Positions 30,683 to 39,135 of a DNA stretch of 64,000 nt are shown one piece after another. The position numbers and the translations under genes are program-made. Below the pieces are notes generated by a model that ran no database searches, was not told where the DNA came from, and was given only the letters and a program-made list of their open reading frames with translations. The first letter of the stretch is position 1; each line of letters starts with the position of its first letter. Location: positions 1-64,000 of the forward strand of contig NZ_PPHF01000027.1 in assembly GCF_002904335.1 (NCBI RefSeq), in the 5' to 3' direction. Origin of the DNA: Amycolatopsis sp. CA-126428 (lineage in GTDB: Bacteria; Actinomycetota; Actinomycetes; Mycobacteriales; Pseudonocardiaceae).

Positions 30683-31336
30683 TCAGCCCAGGCCGAGCGC
30701 CTGCATGCGCTTCGTGTGCCCTTGTTGCAACCGCCGGAACAGCGCGGCAATTCCGGAGAGGTCGCCCGAGCCGCCGACGATGAGCTCGGCCAGCCCGTCG
30801 CGCTCGGCGACGACGTACTGGGCCTGGGTCAGGGCCTCGCCGAGCAGGCGGCGGCCCCACAGGGCGAGCTTGTCGCGGGTCTTGGGGTCGGCCTCGATGC
30901 CGGCCGCGACCTCGCGTTCGGCGAAGGCCGAGTGGCCGGTGTCGGCCAGCACGGTCAGCACCAGGTCCTTGGTCTCCGGGTCGAGCCAGCTGGCGATCTC
31001 GCGGTAGAGGTCGGCGGCCAGTCCGTCCCCGACGTAGGCCTTGACCAGCGACTCCAGCCACGACTTCGGGGGCGTCGACGCGTGCCAGGCGTCGACCTGG
31101 GCGACGAACGGCGCCATCGCGTCCTCGATCTTGACGTCCTGGGCGGCCAGGTGCTGGGCGAGCAGCCCGTAGTGACCGATCTCGGCGGCCGCCATGGTCG
31201 CCAGCGCGGCACGGCCGGCCAGCGTGGGGGCGCTGCGCGCGTCCTCCGCCAGCCGGTCGAACGCGGACAGTTCGAGGTAGGCGATCACACCCAGAAGGTC
31301 TACTACGCCTTCGGAGATCTCTTGGGGCTCGGTCAC
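30683..31336 (-). CDS. ferritin-like MiaE_2-type protein (Rv3210c-like)
   Basis: 217 residues from a GTG at 31336. It is all-helical and belongs to the ferritin-like fold family related to tRNA hydroxylase MiaE (MiaE_2). Candidate metal ligands occur in [28 protein letters not shown] and [12 protein letters not shown] (E/H pairs spaced as in diiron helices). Whether it binds metal or modifies tRNA in actinobacteria is not established. It is divergent from the DEAD-box helicase gene, as in the M. tuberculosis Rv3210c-Rv3211 order I recall. Confidence 0.78.
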   Translation of the reverse strand: MTEPQEISEGVVDLLGVIAYLELSAFDRLAEDARSAPTLAGRAALATMAAAEIGHYGLLAQHLAAQDVKIEDAMAPFVAQVDAWHASTPPKSWLESLVKAYVGDGLAADLYREIASWLDPETKDLVLTVLADTGHSAFAEREVAAGIEADPKTRDKLALWGRRLLGEALTQAQYVVAERDGLAELIVGGSGDLSGIAALFRRLQQGHTKRMQALGLG

Positions 31337-31659
31337 GGGGGCAGGGTATCGCCGAAGCACCCGGGCGTGTCGGGACGAGACCGATCACACTGGTTCCGGC
31401 GCGCCGGGTACTGTCGAAAAACTGCTGACCAGGTACACTGGCGTGCGATAACAAGCTTCCGTACGCCATACCGGCGACGGGAACAGGCAGGTCACGCGGC
31501 TTGCCGACGTACTGCAATGTGCGTGCACGCCTCTTCCGGCATTCCCGGGGCGGACCGGTTCCGCGCTTGAAGATCAGCGCCAGGGACCAGGGTTTACTCC
31601 CGGTCGAGTGTCGAGCGGACCCACGGCTGTGCGCGCTGGTCACGAGAGAGGCGATCACC
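31337..31659 (+). promoter_or_regulatory. long intergenic region upstream of the DEAD-box helicase
   Basis: About 320 bp without a convincing gene. The helicase frame remains open through 31501-31659, but codon bias there is weaker than in the body of the gene, so this is probably untranslated leader. A TACACT hexamer at 31434-31439 is a possible -10 element. AGAGAGG at 31645-31651 is the only good ribosome-binding site near the gene start. Long leaders are common for cold- or autoregulated RNA helicases. Confidence 0.4.
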
Positions 31660-33372
31660 CTGACCGCAGAAATTCCCACAACCGAACAGACCCCCGCCGT
31701 CGCGCTGGAACACAGCGAGACCGGCCCGGCCGCGCTCGACACCTCGCACCCGCTGCAGGCGGGCGTCGAGGTCGAGCCCGAGAACCCGACCTTCGCGTCC
31801 TTCGGCGTCAAGCCGGAGATCGTCAAGGCCCTCGGCGAGGCCGGCATCGAGCGCACCTTCGCGATCCAGGAACTCACCCTGCCGCTGGCGATGGCCGGCG
31901 ACGACCTCATCGGCCAGGCCCGCACCGGCATGGGCAAGACGCTGGGCTTCGGCGTCCCGCTGCTGCACCGCGTGGAGGTGCCGGGCGACGGCACCCCGCA
32001 GGTGCTGGTCGTGGTGCCGACCCGCGAGCTGTGCATCCAGGTCGCCAACGACCTCAAGGGCGCCGGCAAGCACCTGGGCATCCGCACCCTGGCCATCTAC
32101 GGCGGCCGCCCCTACGAGCCGCAGATCGAGGCCCTCCGCAAGGGCATCGACGTCGTGATCGGCACCCCGGGCCGCCTGCTCGACCTGGCCGAGCAGCAGC
32201 ACCTGGTGCTCGGCAAGGTCCGCGGCCTGGTGCTGGACGAGGCCGACGAGATGCTCGACCTGGGCTTCCTGCCCGACATCGAGCGCATCCTCCGGATGGT
32301 GCCGGACGAGCGGCAGACCATGCTGTTCTCGGCCACCATGCCGGGCCCGATCATCACGCTGGCCCGCACGTTCCTGCGCCAGCCGACGCACATCCGCGCC
32401 GAAGAGAACGACGCGAGCGCGATCCACGAGCGCACCACCCAGTTCGTCTACCGGGCGCACTCGATGGACAAGCCCGAGGTCATCGCCCGCGTCCTGCAGG
32501 CGAAGGACCGCGGCCTGACGATGATCTTCAGCCGCACCAAGCGCACCGCGCAGAAGGTGGCCGACGACCTGGTCGAGCGCGGCTTCGCGGCCGCCGCCGT
32601 GCACGGTGACCTGGGCCAGGGCGCCCGCGAGCAGGCCCTGCGCGCGTTCCGCTCCGGCAAGGTCGACGTCCTGGTCGCGACCGACGTCGCGGCCCGCGGC
32701 ATCGACATCGACGACGTCACCCACGTCATCAACTACCAGTGCCCGGACGACGAGAAGACCTACGTCCACCGCATCGGCCGCACCGGCCGCGCGGGCCGGA
32801 CCGGCGTCGCCGTCACCCTCGTCGACTGGGACGAGATGCCGCGCTGGAAGCTGATCTCGGACACCCTCGGCCTCGACAAGCCGGAGCCGGTGGAGACGTA
32901 CTCGTCGTCGCCGCACCTGTTCGAGGACCTGGGCATCCCGGCCGGCACGTCCGGGCGGCTGCCGCTGGCCAACCGCACCCGTGCGGGCCTGGCCGCCGAG
33001 GAGGAAGAGGACCTGGGCGGCAAGAAGCGCGGCCGCGGCCGTGGCCGGACCGGCGAAGCCGCCGCCGCGCCGGAGGACGAGGCGCCGCGCAAGCGCAGCC
33101 GGACCCCGCGCAAGCGGACCCGCGGTGGCTCGCGGGCGGCCGAAGCGGTCGAGGCCGCGGACAACGCCGCCGCGTCCGCTTCGCCGGACGCCGAGGCACC
33201 CGCGTCGGAGGGCCGCACCCGGAGCCGCCGCCGCACCCGCAGCGGCAACGCCCCGGAGGCGACCGGCCCGGCCGTCGAAAAGGAGGCCGGCGAGAACGCC
33301 GAGCGTCCGGCTCGCCGCCGCCGGCGTCGCCGTCCGGCCGCGACTTCTGATACACCTGCTTCGGCAGACTGA
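31660..33372 (+). CDS. rhlE: DEAD-box RNA helicase (RhlE-like)
   Basis: About 570 residues. All DEAD-box motifs are present: Q motif (FAIQELTLP), ARTGMGKT, PTRELC, VLDEADEM, FSATMP and HRIGRTGRAG. A long basic, disordered tail follows from about residue 450, with KRGRGRGR, RKRSRTPRKRTRGG and RRRRRRRP, probably for RNA binding. It is expected to remodel RNA in ribosome assembly or decay. The start is unusual: the only well-placed ribosome-binding site (31645-31651) is followed 8 nt later by CTG at 31660, giving (M)TAEIPTTEQT; upstream in-frame TTG and GTG codons lack such a site. The gene corresponds to Rv3211. Confidence 0.9.
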   Translation: MTAEIPTTEQTPAVALEHSETGPAALDTSHPLQAGVEVEPENPTFASFGVKPEIVKALGEAGIERTFAIQELTLPLAMAGDDLIGQARTGMGKTLGFGVPLLHRVEVPGDGTPQVLVVVPTRELCIQVANDLKGAGKHLGIRTLAIYGGRPYEPQIEALRKGIDVVIGTPGRLLDLAEQQHLVLGKVRGLVLDEADEMLDLGFLPDIERILRMVPDERQTMLFSATMPGPIITLARTFLRQPTHIRAEENDASAIHERTTQFVYRAHSMDKPEVIARVLQAKDRGLTMIFSRTKRTAQKVADDLVERGFAAAAVHGDLGQGAREQALRAFRSGKVDVLVATDVAARGIDIDDVTHVINYQCPDDEKTYVHRIGRTGRAGRTGVAVTLVDWDEMPRWKLISDTLGLDKPEPVETYSSSPHLFEDLGIPAGTSGRLPLANRTRAGLAAEEEEDLGGKKRGRGRGRTGEAAAAPEDEAPRKRSRTPRKRTRGGSRAAEAVEAADNAAASASPDAEAPASEGRTRSRRRTRSGNAPEATGPAVEKEAGENAERPARRRRRRRPAATSDTPASAD

Positions 33373-33398
33373 GGCTTCTCCATCGGGGGTTCGGGTAC

Positions 33399-34712
33399 GT
33401 GAGCGACGTCGAGAAGGCGGCTGAAGAGACGCCTGCCTACGGGTCCGAGGACGTGCTCGAAGACGCTCCCGAGAGCACTCCGCCCGCCCCGCGGGTCAAG
33501 GCGCGTCGTTCGCCTTGGAACCGCGGGCGGGACAGGGTGATCGCCGCCTTGATCGCGGTGGCCGTGGTCGCCGTCGCGCTGGTCATCGGCACGACGAGCG
33601 ACAGCGCGGCCACCGACCGGACCGAGGCGGCGCCCCCTCCGGCGTTGCCCGCGGCCCCGGACAAGGTCCCCGGGTCGCTGGCGGCGATCTGGAGCGCCCC
33701 CAGCGGCGCGACGCCGATCCCGGTCGTGGCCGGCGAATCGGTGGCCACGGCGGACGGCGGCGAGGTCGCCACCCGCGACCCGCTGACCGGGCAGATCCGC
33801 TGGCACTACTCGCGTGACCTGCCGTTGTGCACGCTGGACCAGGTGTGGGGGCGGCTGAACGCCGTCTACCACAAGAGCCGCAACTGCAGCGAAGTCACGC
33901 AGCTGGACCCGGCCACGGGCCGGATCACGGCCCAGCGCAACGGCAACGCGGAGCTGGGCACCCAGCTGATCGACGACGGCTCCCACGTGACAGCCACGGG
34001 CAAGACGCTCCTCACGACCTGGCGCGACGACCTGGTCCAGAGCGCCGAGTACGGCCAGGTCCCGGCGCTGGTCAACGCGGGCAAGCAGCCCCGCACGGGC
34101 TGCACGTACGGCACGGTCGCGGCGGCATCGGGCAAGATCGGCGTGATCGAGCGCTGCCCGGGCGACCCGGCCGACCGCCTGACGGTGTACAAAGCGGCCC
34201 CGGAAAAGGACGACGAGCCGCAGGTCAGCTTCAGTTCGGTGCTGGCGGGCAAGCGCGCCCGCGTGATCGCGATGTCGGGCGACCTGACGGCGGTGGTCCT
34301 CCCGGACCAGAAGCTCCTGGTGACGTTCAACGGCGACGGCACCCAGCGCGCGGCGTACCCCCTGGACCTCCCGGCGGCCGACCTGGCGGCCGACCCGCCG
34401 TCCGGAGTCGAGGCAACCACCCAGACGGCGGCGAACATGTACTGGTTCAGCGGGTCGAAGGTGGTGGCCCTGTCCCGCGACGACCTTTCGCCCCGCTGGA
34501 CGCTGAGCAGTGCACTGGGCCCGGGGGTCACGTACGCCCAGCAGCTGGTGGTCCCCATCAAGGGCGGCTTGGCGGTGCTGAACGAGAACGACGGGTCCAC
34601 GATCCGCACGGTGGGCGTCGAGCGCCGCGGCTATCCGGGAGCGGTCCGGTTGGCCGCGGCCGGCCCGGTCCTGCTCGAGCAGCGCGGCGCCACCTTGACC
34701 GCCCTGAAGTAG
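33399..34712 (+). CDS. single-pass membrane protein with PQQ-like beta-propeller domain (Rv3212-like)
   Basis: 437 residues from a GTG at 33399. An acidic cytoplasmic head (to about 40), a membrane segment at about 47-66 (VIAALIAVAVVAVALVIGT), then an extracytoplasmic domain with propeller-like repeats (VATRDPLTGQIRWHYSRDL, VTQLDPATGRITAQ, VVALSRDDLSPRWTL). Cysteines CTLD, NCSE, GCTYG and RCPG may pair as disulfides. It follows the helicase gene by 26 bp on the same strand and matches Rv3212 in position. Function unknown; an envelope sensor or scaffold role is only a guess. Confidence 0.82.
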   Translation: MSDVEKAAEETPAYGSEDVLEDAPESTPPAPRVKARRSPWNRGRDRVIAALIAVAVVAVALVIGTTSDSAATDRTEAAPPPALPAAPDKVPGSLAAIWSAPSGATPIPVVAGESVATADGGEVATRDPLTGQIRWHYSRDLPLCTLDQVWGRLNAVYHKSRNCSEVTQLDPATGRITAQRNGNAELGTQLIDDGSHVTATGKTLLTTWRDDLVQSAEYGQVPALVNAGKQPRTGCTYGTVAAASGKIGVIERCPGDPADRLTVYKAAPEKDDEPQVSFSSVLAGKRARVIAMSGDLTAVVLPDQKLLVTFNGDGTQRAAYPLDLPAADLAADPPSGVEATTQTAANMYWFSGSKVVALSRDDLSPRWTLSSALGPGVTYAQQLVVPIKGGLAVLNENDGSTIRTVGVERRGYPGAVRLAAAGPVLLEQRGATLTALK

Positions 34713-34722
34713 CCCGCCCCGC

Positions 34723-34785
34723 GTGTCGACTCCCCAATCACGCGAGATGACTCTCCAGTCACGCGTGATGGCTGCCTGATCACGC
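34723..34785. repeat. second array of the 21-bp repeat family
   Basis: Three head-to-tail 21-bp units (34723-34743, 34744-34764, 34765-34785), each ending in CACGC, and a decayed fourth after that. The first reads GTGTCGAC..CCAATCACGC and is nearly identical to units at 180-221. It lies between the convergent Rv3212-like gene and the membrane-protein gene at 34855. Confidence 0.85.
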
Positions 34786-34854
34786 GAGATCGGCCTGCGA
34801 GCGAGTTCCGGTCGCGTGCGGGGAGGCGGGACTGGCGTGCTTGGGCGGGTGCGG

Positions 34855-35538
34855 TCAGGTGAGCCAGAAAAGGGTCAGGGCGGAGACCGTGAACAGGACC
34901 ACCGCCACGCCTGCTCCCACTGCCGGGAGGCCGGTGCGGCGGTCGGCGACTCGCTGAGCCAGCAGGGCCAGCACCGCCGCCACCGGGTGGCCGACCAGCA
35001 GCATTGGGCCGGGGCCGGGGGCTCCCGTGAACAGGCAGATGCCCGCCACCGCGAGCACGCCGATCGCGAGGACCGTGAGCCCGGCCGCCAGGGAGCCGGT
35101 GAACCCGCGCCACCAGCGGCCGCGGTCTTTCGCGGGCCCGGCCGGCGCACTCGCCTCGGCCTCCGGGGCCGTAACCTCCGAGCCGGTAGCCTCCGGCTCG
35201 ATCCGCTCAGGGGCGACCCGCTCCTGCTCGACGGTCGGCTCGTCGGCCGCACCGAGCGCCTCGGATCGGGCGCCCTCAGCCTCCCGAAGTGCCTCAGGCC
35301 GGGCAGCCGCAACCTCGCGAAGTTCCCCAGGTCGGGCGCGCTCAGCCTCGCGCGGCGCCGCCTCGGTCAGCTCCGCACCCGCCTCGGTCAGCTCCGCACC
35401 CGCCTCGGTCAGCTCCGACCCCACCGCTCCGGCCTCGCGCGGCTCCGGCGCAGCTCTGCGGGCCGGCACCTGACCGGCTTCGGGCTGTCCCGCGGGCAAC
35501 GGCACTGTCGCCAGTTCGTCGGTGTCCGGTGAAGCCAC
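34855..35538 (-). CDS. membrane protein with repetitive acidic N-terminal region
   Basis: 227 residues from a GTG at 35538 with GGGAGGGAAC upstream. The first 140 or so residues are Glu/Ala/Pro-rich and include three near-identical LTEAGAE heptads, encoded by a 21-bp tandem DNA repeat at about 35361-35420. The C-terminus has three membrane segments (FTGSLAAGLTVLAIGVLAVAG, MLLVGHPVAAVLALLAQ, VAVVLFTVSALTLFWL). No family is recognised for certain. It starts 12 bp after the RecB-family nuclease gene on the same strand, so the two form a likely operon. Confidence 0.7.
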   Translation of the reverse strand: MASPDTDELATVPLPAGQPEAGQVPARRAAPEPREAGAVGSELTEAGAELTEAGAELTEAAPREAERARPGELREVAAARPEALREAEGARSEALGAADEPTVEQERVAPERIEPEATGSEVTAPEAEASAPAGPAKDRGRWWRGFTGSLAAGLTVLAIGVLAVAGICLFTGAPGPGPMLLVGHPVAAVLALLAQRVADRRTGLPAVGAGVAVVLFTVSALTLFWLT

Positions 35539-35550
35539 GTTCCCTCCCGT

Positions 35551-36414
35551 TCAGGGCGCGAGCAGGTCCCACGGCTGCGCCTGCGGGGCCGCTTCCTGGC
35601 CCGCCGCGCAGCTCGGCCTGAAGTCGCACCAGGCGCAGCGGCGGTCCGGGCGGGGTGGGAACAACACGTCCCCGTCGCCGCCCGCGTCCAGGGTATCCGT
35701 GGCCAGGCGTAGGTCTCCGGCGGTCTCTTCCGCGCGCTGCAGGTGCCGCTGCAAGCTCTCCGGGGTGTGCTCCGCCGCCGCGATCGTGCCTGTCGGCAGG
35801 TGGTGCAGCTCCACCGCCGTGCACGGCATCCGCAACGTGCGCGACGCCGCCACCGCGTACAGCGCAAGCGCTTGCGACGCGCGGGCTTCGTACTCGTCCG
35901 GCGGCCGGCGGCCCGTCTTGTAGTCGACGATCACCAGCGAGCCGTCGCGCGCGTCGATCCGGTCCGTGCGGCCCTCGATGATCATCGAAGGCCGCTCCCC
36001 CGGTGTCCCGCTGACCGGCGCCGACACCCACCGCTCCAGCCCCACCGGGTCGTGCGAGACGTCGTTGTCCTCGACGTACTCCGCCACCCACCCCTTCGCC
36101 CTTGCCCGGTACCGCGCCGCCTGCTCTTCGGTCTCGAAGCCCGCGTCCTTCCAGAACTCGGCCACCAGCGCCACCGCGCGCTGCGGCACCCGCTTGAGCA
36201 CGGGCAGGTCGAACAGCGCCCGCAGCGCGTTGTGCACCACCGCACCCAGCGTGCTGTGCGCCCACGGCCCGGTGCGCTGCGGTGTCGGCCGTTCGAGGTA
36301 CGCGAGCCTGTACCGGCGCGGGCAGTCGTCGAAGGTCGCCAGCCGCGCCGGCGAAACCTTCGTGAGCCGCACCGGTTGCGCGACGCCGAAGTCGAAGCCC
36401 ATCTGGTCTCTCAC
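35551..36414 (-). CDS. RecB-family PD-(D/E)XK exonuclease with Fe-S cysteines
   Basis: 287 residues from a GTG at 36414. It contains FDDCPRRYRLAYLERP at the N-terminus, the nuclease core EGRTDRIDARDGSLVIVDYKTG, and a C-terminal CAWCDFRPSC; the four cysteines fit a 4Fe-4S clamp as in Cas4/AddB-type nucleases. No helicase domain is present. It probably processes DNA ends. The start is chosen because the promoter at 36444-36422 (TGTCGGTG-N8-TAGCGT) ends 7 bases before this GTG, indicating a leaderless damage-inducible message; an ATG at 36402 is the alternative. It is not next to cas genes. Confidence 0.85.
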   Translation of the reverse strand: MRDQMGFDFGVAQPVRLTKVSPARLATFDDCPRRYRLAYLERPTPQRTGPWAHSTLGAVVHNALRALFDLPVLKRVPQRAVALVAEFWKDAGFETEEQAARYRARAKGWVAEYVEDNDVSHDPVGLERWVSAPVSGTPGERPSMIIEGRTDRIDARDGSLVIVDYKTGRRPPDEYEARASQALALYAVAASRTLRMPCTAVELHHLPTGTIAAAEHTPESLQRHLQRAEETAGDLRLATDTLDAGGDGDVLFPPRPDRRCAWCDFRPSCAAGQEAAPQAQPWDLLAP

Positions 36415-36421
36415 TGCGCCC

Positions 36422-36444
36422 ACGCTACGCACCACCACCGACAC
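36422..36444 (-). promoter_or_regulatory. RecA-NDp/PafBC-like promoter of the RecB-family nuclease
   Basis: Reading down the minus strand, GTGTCGGTG (36444-36436), eight bases, TAGCGT (36427-36422) fits tTGTCRgtg-N8-TAnnnT at all defined positions but the first T. The gap to the GTG start at 36414 is seven bases. It abuts the conserved 71-bp element, exactly as in front of the alkyltransferase-like gene. Confidence 0.7.
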
Positions 36445-36515
36445 TTTTTTCGGGGGTTCGGGTGGCGGAGCCCCCGACCTGGGGCGAAGCCCCAGATGTC
36501 ACAGCCACTTTCCGC
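36445..36515 (-). repeat. 71-bp conserved upstream element, copy 2
   Basis: Reverse-complement copy of 6866-6936 with 66 of 71 identities. Differences fall mostly in the first hairpin, where this copy has an extended CTGGGG-CTTCG-CCCCAG stem. It lies upstream of the RecB-family gene in the same relative orientation and at nearly the same distance as copy 1 to its gene, and downstream of the rhamnosidase-like gene. Confidence 0.85.
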
Positions 36516-36548
36516 GCGGGGCGAGCCTGCCCCGCGCGGAAAGCCGGT

Positions 36549-39011
36549 TCACCGCACGACGAGCACCGTGTGCGTCCCGCCGGAAACCGTCAGCAGACCC
36601 GCCGCGCGAAGCGGACGCCCATCCAGCAGCACCAACCGGCCACCGGGCACCACCAGCGAACCGGAGGTCCCGCGCGGCGCGGTCACCGTCAACGAAAACA
36701 CCGAACCCTGCTGAGACCACGAAGCCGACAACGCGCCCTTCGGCGTCGGCACCGCCCCTCGCGCCCACGAAACCGGGCCCGGGTGCGGCGAAACCGTCCA
36801 GGTCGCGAAGCCCGGCGACGTCGGCGAGACGCCCAGCAGCTCGTTCGTCAGCGCGGGCACGACCCCGGTCGACCAGCCGTGCGCGGCCGAGGTGTACCCC
36901 TGCTCGTAGTGTGAACCGCCCTCGCCGATGCCCTCCCACGCCGTGATGCCCGGGTCGTGCGTGGCCATCCAGCCGTACGTCCGCTTGATCTGGTCGATCG
37001 CGGACGCCGTCTGCCCGGTCCGGAACCGCGCCTGCAGCTCGGGGAACGACGTGAACGCGTACACGCGCTTCGTGCCGTCGCCGACCAAGGTGTCGTTGTC
37101 CATGAACGGGTTCCCGTACGGCAACGCACCCGCCGCGAGCCGCGCCAGCGCCGAAGTGGCCTGCGCGGGAGACGCGATCCCGGCCAGAACAGCGTGGCTG
37201 TTGCCGTCCTGGCCGTGGCGCACCGCGCCCGTTGCCGAATCGAGGTACGCGCCCGCCGCCGGGTCCCACAAGTACTGGTTCACCGCCGCCGAGACGCCCG
37301 AAGCCCGCGAAAGCCACCGATCCGCGTCGGCCGGGTGCCCCGTCGCGCGCGCCAGGCCGGCCGCGCCCTGCAGCGCCCGGACGTACAACGCGTTGTAGTA
37401 CGTCACCTCGCCCGTACGCGGCAGGAAGGCGTAGTCGCCGTAGCCGCCGGTGCCGTTGAGGCCCTTCGCGAGCAACCCGCGCGAATCAGTCACCGACGGA
37501 TACCAGCTGTCGAGCGTCTTCACGAGGTGCGAGTAGTACGAAGCCGCGTACGCGTTGTCGCCCGTGTAGAGGACGTAGTCCCAGCTCGAGGTCACCCACC
37601 AGAGCGGATAGTCGAACAGCGGCAGCGTGTAGCCGTTGATCGACGCGGGCGGGATCCAGCCGTCCGCGCGCTGGTGGTCGGCCAGGTCGGCGAGGACGTT
37701 GCGCGCCGCCGTGCCGTCCTGGTGCGTCAGGTACTGCGTCAGGCCGGAAACCGCGACGTCGCCGACGTACGGGTCCCGGTCGCGTTTCGCGCCGTCGTGC
37801 AGCACCAGCTTCCCGTCCAGCGACGGCGAGAACGCGCCCCGCGGGTCCACATCGGACTCCCGGAAGGTGTCCATGCCCAGCTCGTTCGTGTAGGACGCCG
37901 CGTACCAGTATTGGTTGAGCTGCTCGTCGGACGACTCGAACCAGCCGCGGTAGGTCGACGGCGTGCCGAGGAACGGCGTGAAGTCGAGCGAGACGCCGCT
38001 GATCCGCACCTCGCCGGACGGCTGAGCCGACGGCGCGTCCGAGGCCAGCGCGTCGAGGCTGATCCGCAGGTAGCGGAAGCCGTGCAAGCCGTCCGCGCAC
38101 ACCTGCGTTCCCGAAGCGCAGCCCTTCGTGTCCCGCCAGACCGTCGGCGTCGAGGGCACGGCGAACTGGTCCGTGCCCGGCCCGCCGGAGAAGTCCGAGC
38201 GGGTGAAGTCGGAGCGTTCGCCCAGGTACTGGAGGGTCTCCGAGAACGCCAGCCGCACGCCCGGCCGGTTCGCCGAGGCGCCCGCGAACGCGATCTTCGG
38301 GTATCCCGCGACCACCTGGCCGAAGTCGACGACGGCGGTCGGCACCGGCGGGTCGGCGACCACGCCGGGCCACACCTCGGCGACGCGGCTGAACTCGCCG
38401 GACGGGGTGTTCTGGTCCTTGGTCACGGTGATCCGGACCTGCGCGGCCGGCGCCGGCCGGTCGAAGGTGACCGCGCGCTGCACCGCCGTGTTGCCGCTGA
38501 CTGTGGCGGCCACTCGCCACGCGCCCGCCTCCAGCACCTCGACCGTGAAGTCCTGCGGCACGCCGTCCACATTGGACAGCACGGTGACGCCCGGCAGCGT
38601 GACCGGCGCGCCCGCGGTGATCGTCAGGACGTCGGGGTAGCCGCCGATCGTGTCGTCGTTCCAGAACGTCCCGGTGTTGCCGTCGACGGCGTTGCCGGGG
38701 TCGTAGGTCCGGGGCTGCCCGTTCCCGCCGTTGTTCGGCGCGTGGAACGACGACGCGGCCGCGGTGGTGCCCGCGGGCCACACCGGCTTCGGCGGCGGCG
38801 CCTGCCGCTTGAACGTCGCCACCCCGCGGCCGAGCAAGCCGTTCGGGTTCGCGACGTCTCCGGTGGTGGACAGCACCTTCACCGGCCGGACGTCCCGGCT
38901 CGCCGGTGCGACGACGTACTTTTGCCAGCCCGGCGCGGCGTCGGCGGGCGCGGCGACCACGCCGCTCGCCACCAGTACCGCGACCGGCAGGACTGCTCTG
39001 AGCCACTTCAT
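36549..39011 (-). CDS. secreted alpha-L-rhamnosidase-like glycoside hydrolase (GH78 type) with discoidin domain
   Basis: About 820 residues from the ATG at 39011 (GGAGGCCTCG upstream). A signal peptide (MKWLRAVLPVAVLVASGVVA, cleavage near ADA-APG) is followed by an F5/8-type carbohydrate-binding region (NAVDGNTGTFWNDD...YPDVLTITAG). An accessory beta-domain and a six-hairpin catalytic domain with DGAKRDRDPYVGD, DYPLWWVTSSWDY and YGWMATHDPGITAWEGIGEGGSHY come next. The KRDR..xGD signature fits the GH78 catalytic acid region. It would release rhamnose from plant or polysaccharide glycans outside the cell. It has no transporter or sugar-catabolic neighbour. A LacI-type operator sits 20 bp upstream. 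Confidence 0.85.
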   Translation of the reverse strand: MKWLRAVLPVAVLVASGVVAAPADAAPGWQKYVVAPASRDVRPVKVLSTTGDVANPNGLLGRGVATFKRQAPPPKPVWPAGTTAAASSFHAPNNGGNGQPRTYDPGNAVDGNTGTFWNDDTIGGYPDVLTITAGAPVTLPGVTVLSNVDGVPQDFTVEVLEAGAWRVAATVSGNTAVQRAVTFDRPAPAAQVRITVTKDQNTPSGEFSRVAEVWPGVVADPPVPTAVVDFGQVVAGYPKIAFAGASANRPGVRLAFSETLQYLGERSDFTRSDFSGGPGTDQFAVPSTPTVWRDTKGCASGTQVCADGLHGFRYLRISLDALASDAPSAQPSGEVRISGVSLDFTPFLGTPSTYRGWFESSDEQLNQYWYAASYTNELGMDTFRESDVDPRGAFSPSLDGKLVLHDGAKRDRDPYVGDVAVSGLTQYLTHQDGTAARNVLADLADHQRADGWIPPASINGYTLPLFDYPLWWVTSSWDYVLYTGDNAYAASYYSHLVKTLDSWYPSVTDSRGLLAKGLNGTGGYGDYAFLPRTGEVTYYNALYVRALQGAAGLARATGHPADADRWLSRASGVSAAVNQYLWDPAAGAYLDSATGAVRHGQDGNSHAVLAGIASPAQATSALARLAAGALPYGNPFMDNDTLVGDGTKRVYAFTSFPELQARFRTGQTASAIDQIKRTYGWMATHDPGITAWEGIGEGGSHYEQGYTSAAHGWSTGVVPALTNELLGVSPTSPGFATWTVSPHPGPVSWARGAVPTPKGALSASWSQQGSVFSLTVTAPRGTSGSLVVPGGRLVLLDGRPLRAAGLLTVSGGTHTVLVVR

Positions 39012-39030
39012 CGAGGCCTCCGCAGGCGCA

Positions 39031-39044
39031 TTGAATCGTTTCAA
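39031..39044. promoter_or_regulatory. LacI-type operator upstream of the rhamnosidase gene
   Basis: TTGAATCGTTTCAA (39031-39044) is an almost perfect palindrome with a central CG, the form recognised by LacI-family sugar regulators. It is 19-33 bp from the ATG at 39011, well placed to block transcription. No LacI gene is present in the window. Confidence 0.6.
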
Positions 39045-39135
39045 ACGCTGAGCTGAGCTTCAATCTGCGACAGCGGTGCCAACGATGTCAACGAACCGGG
39101 CGCATCCTGTCCGGCAGGACAACCCGGGTGGCGGG

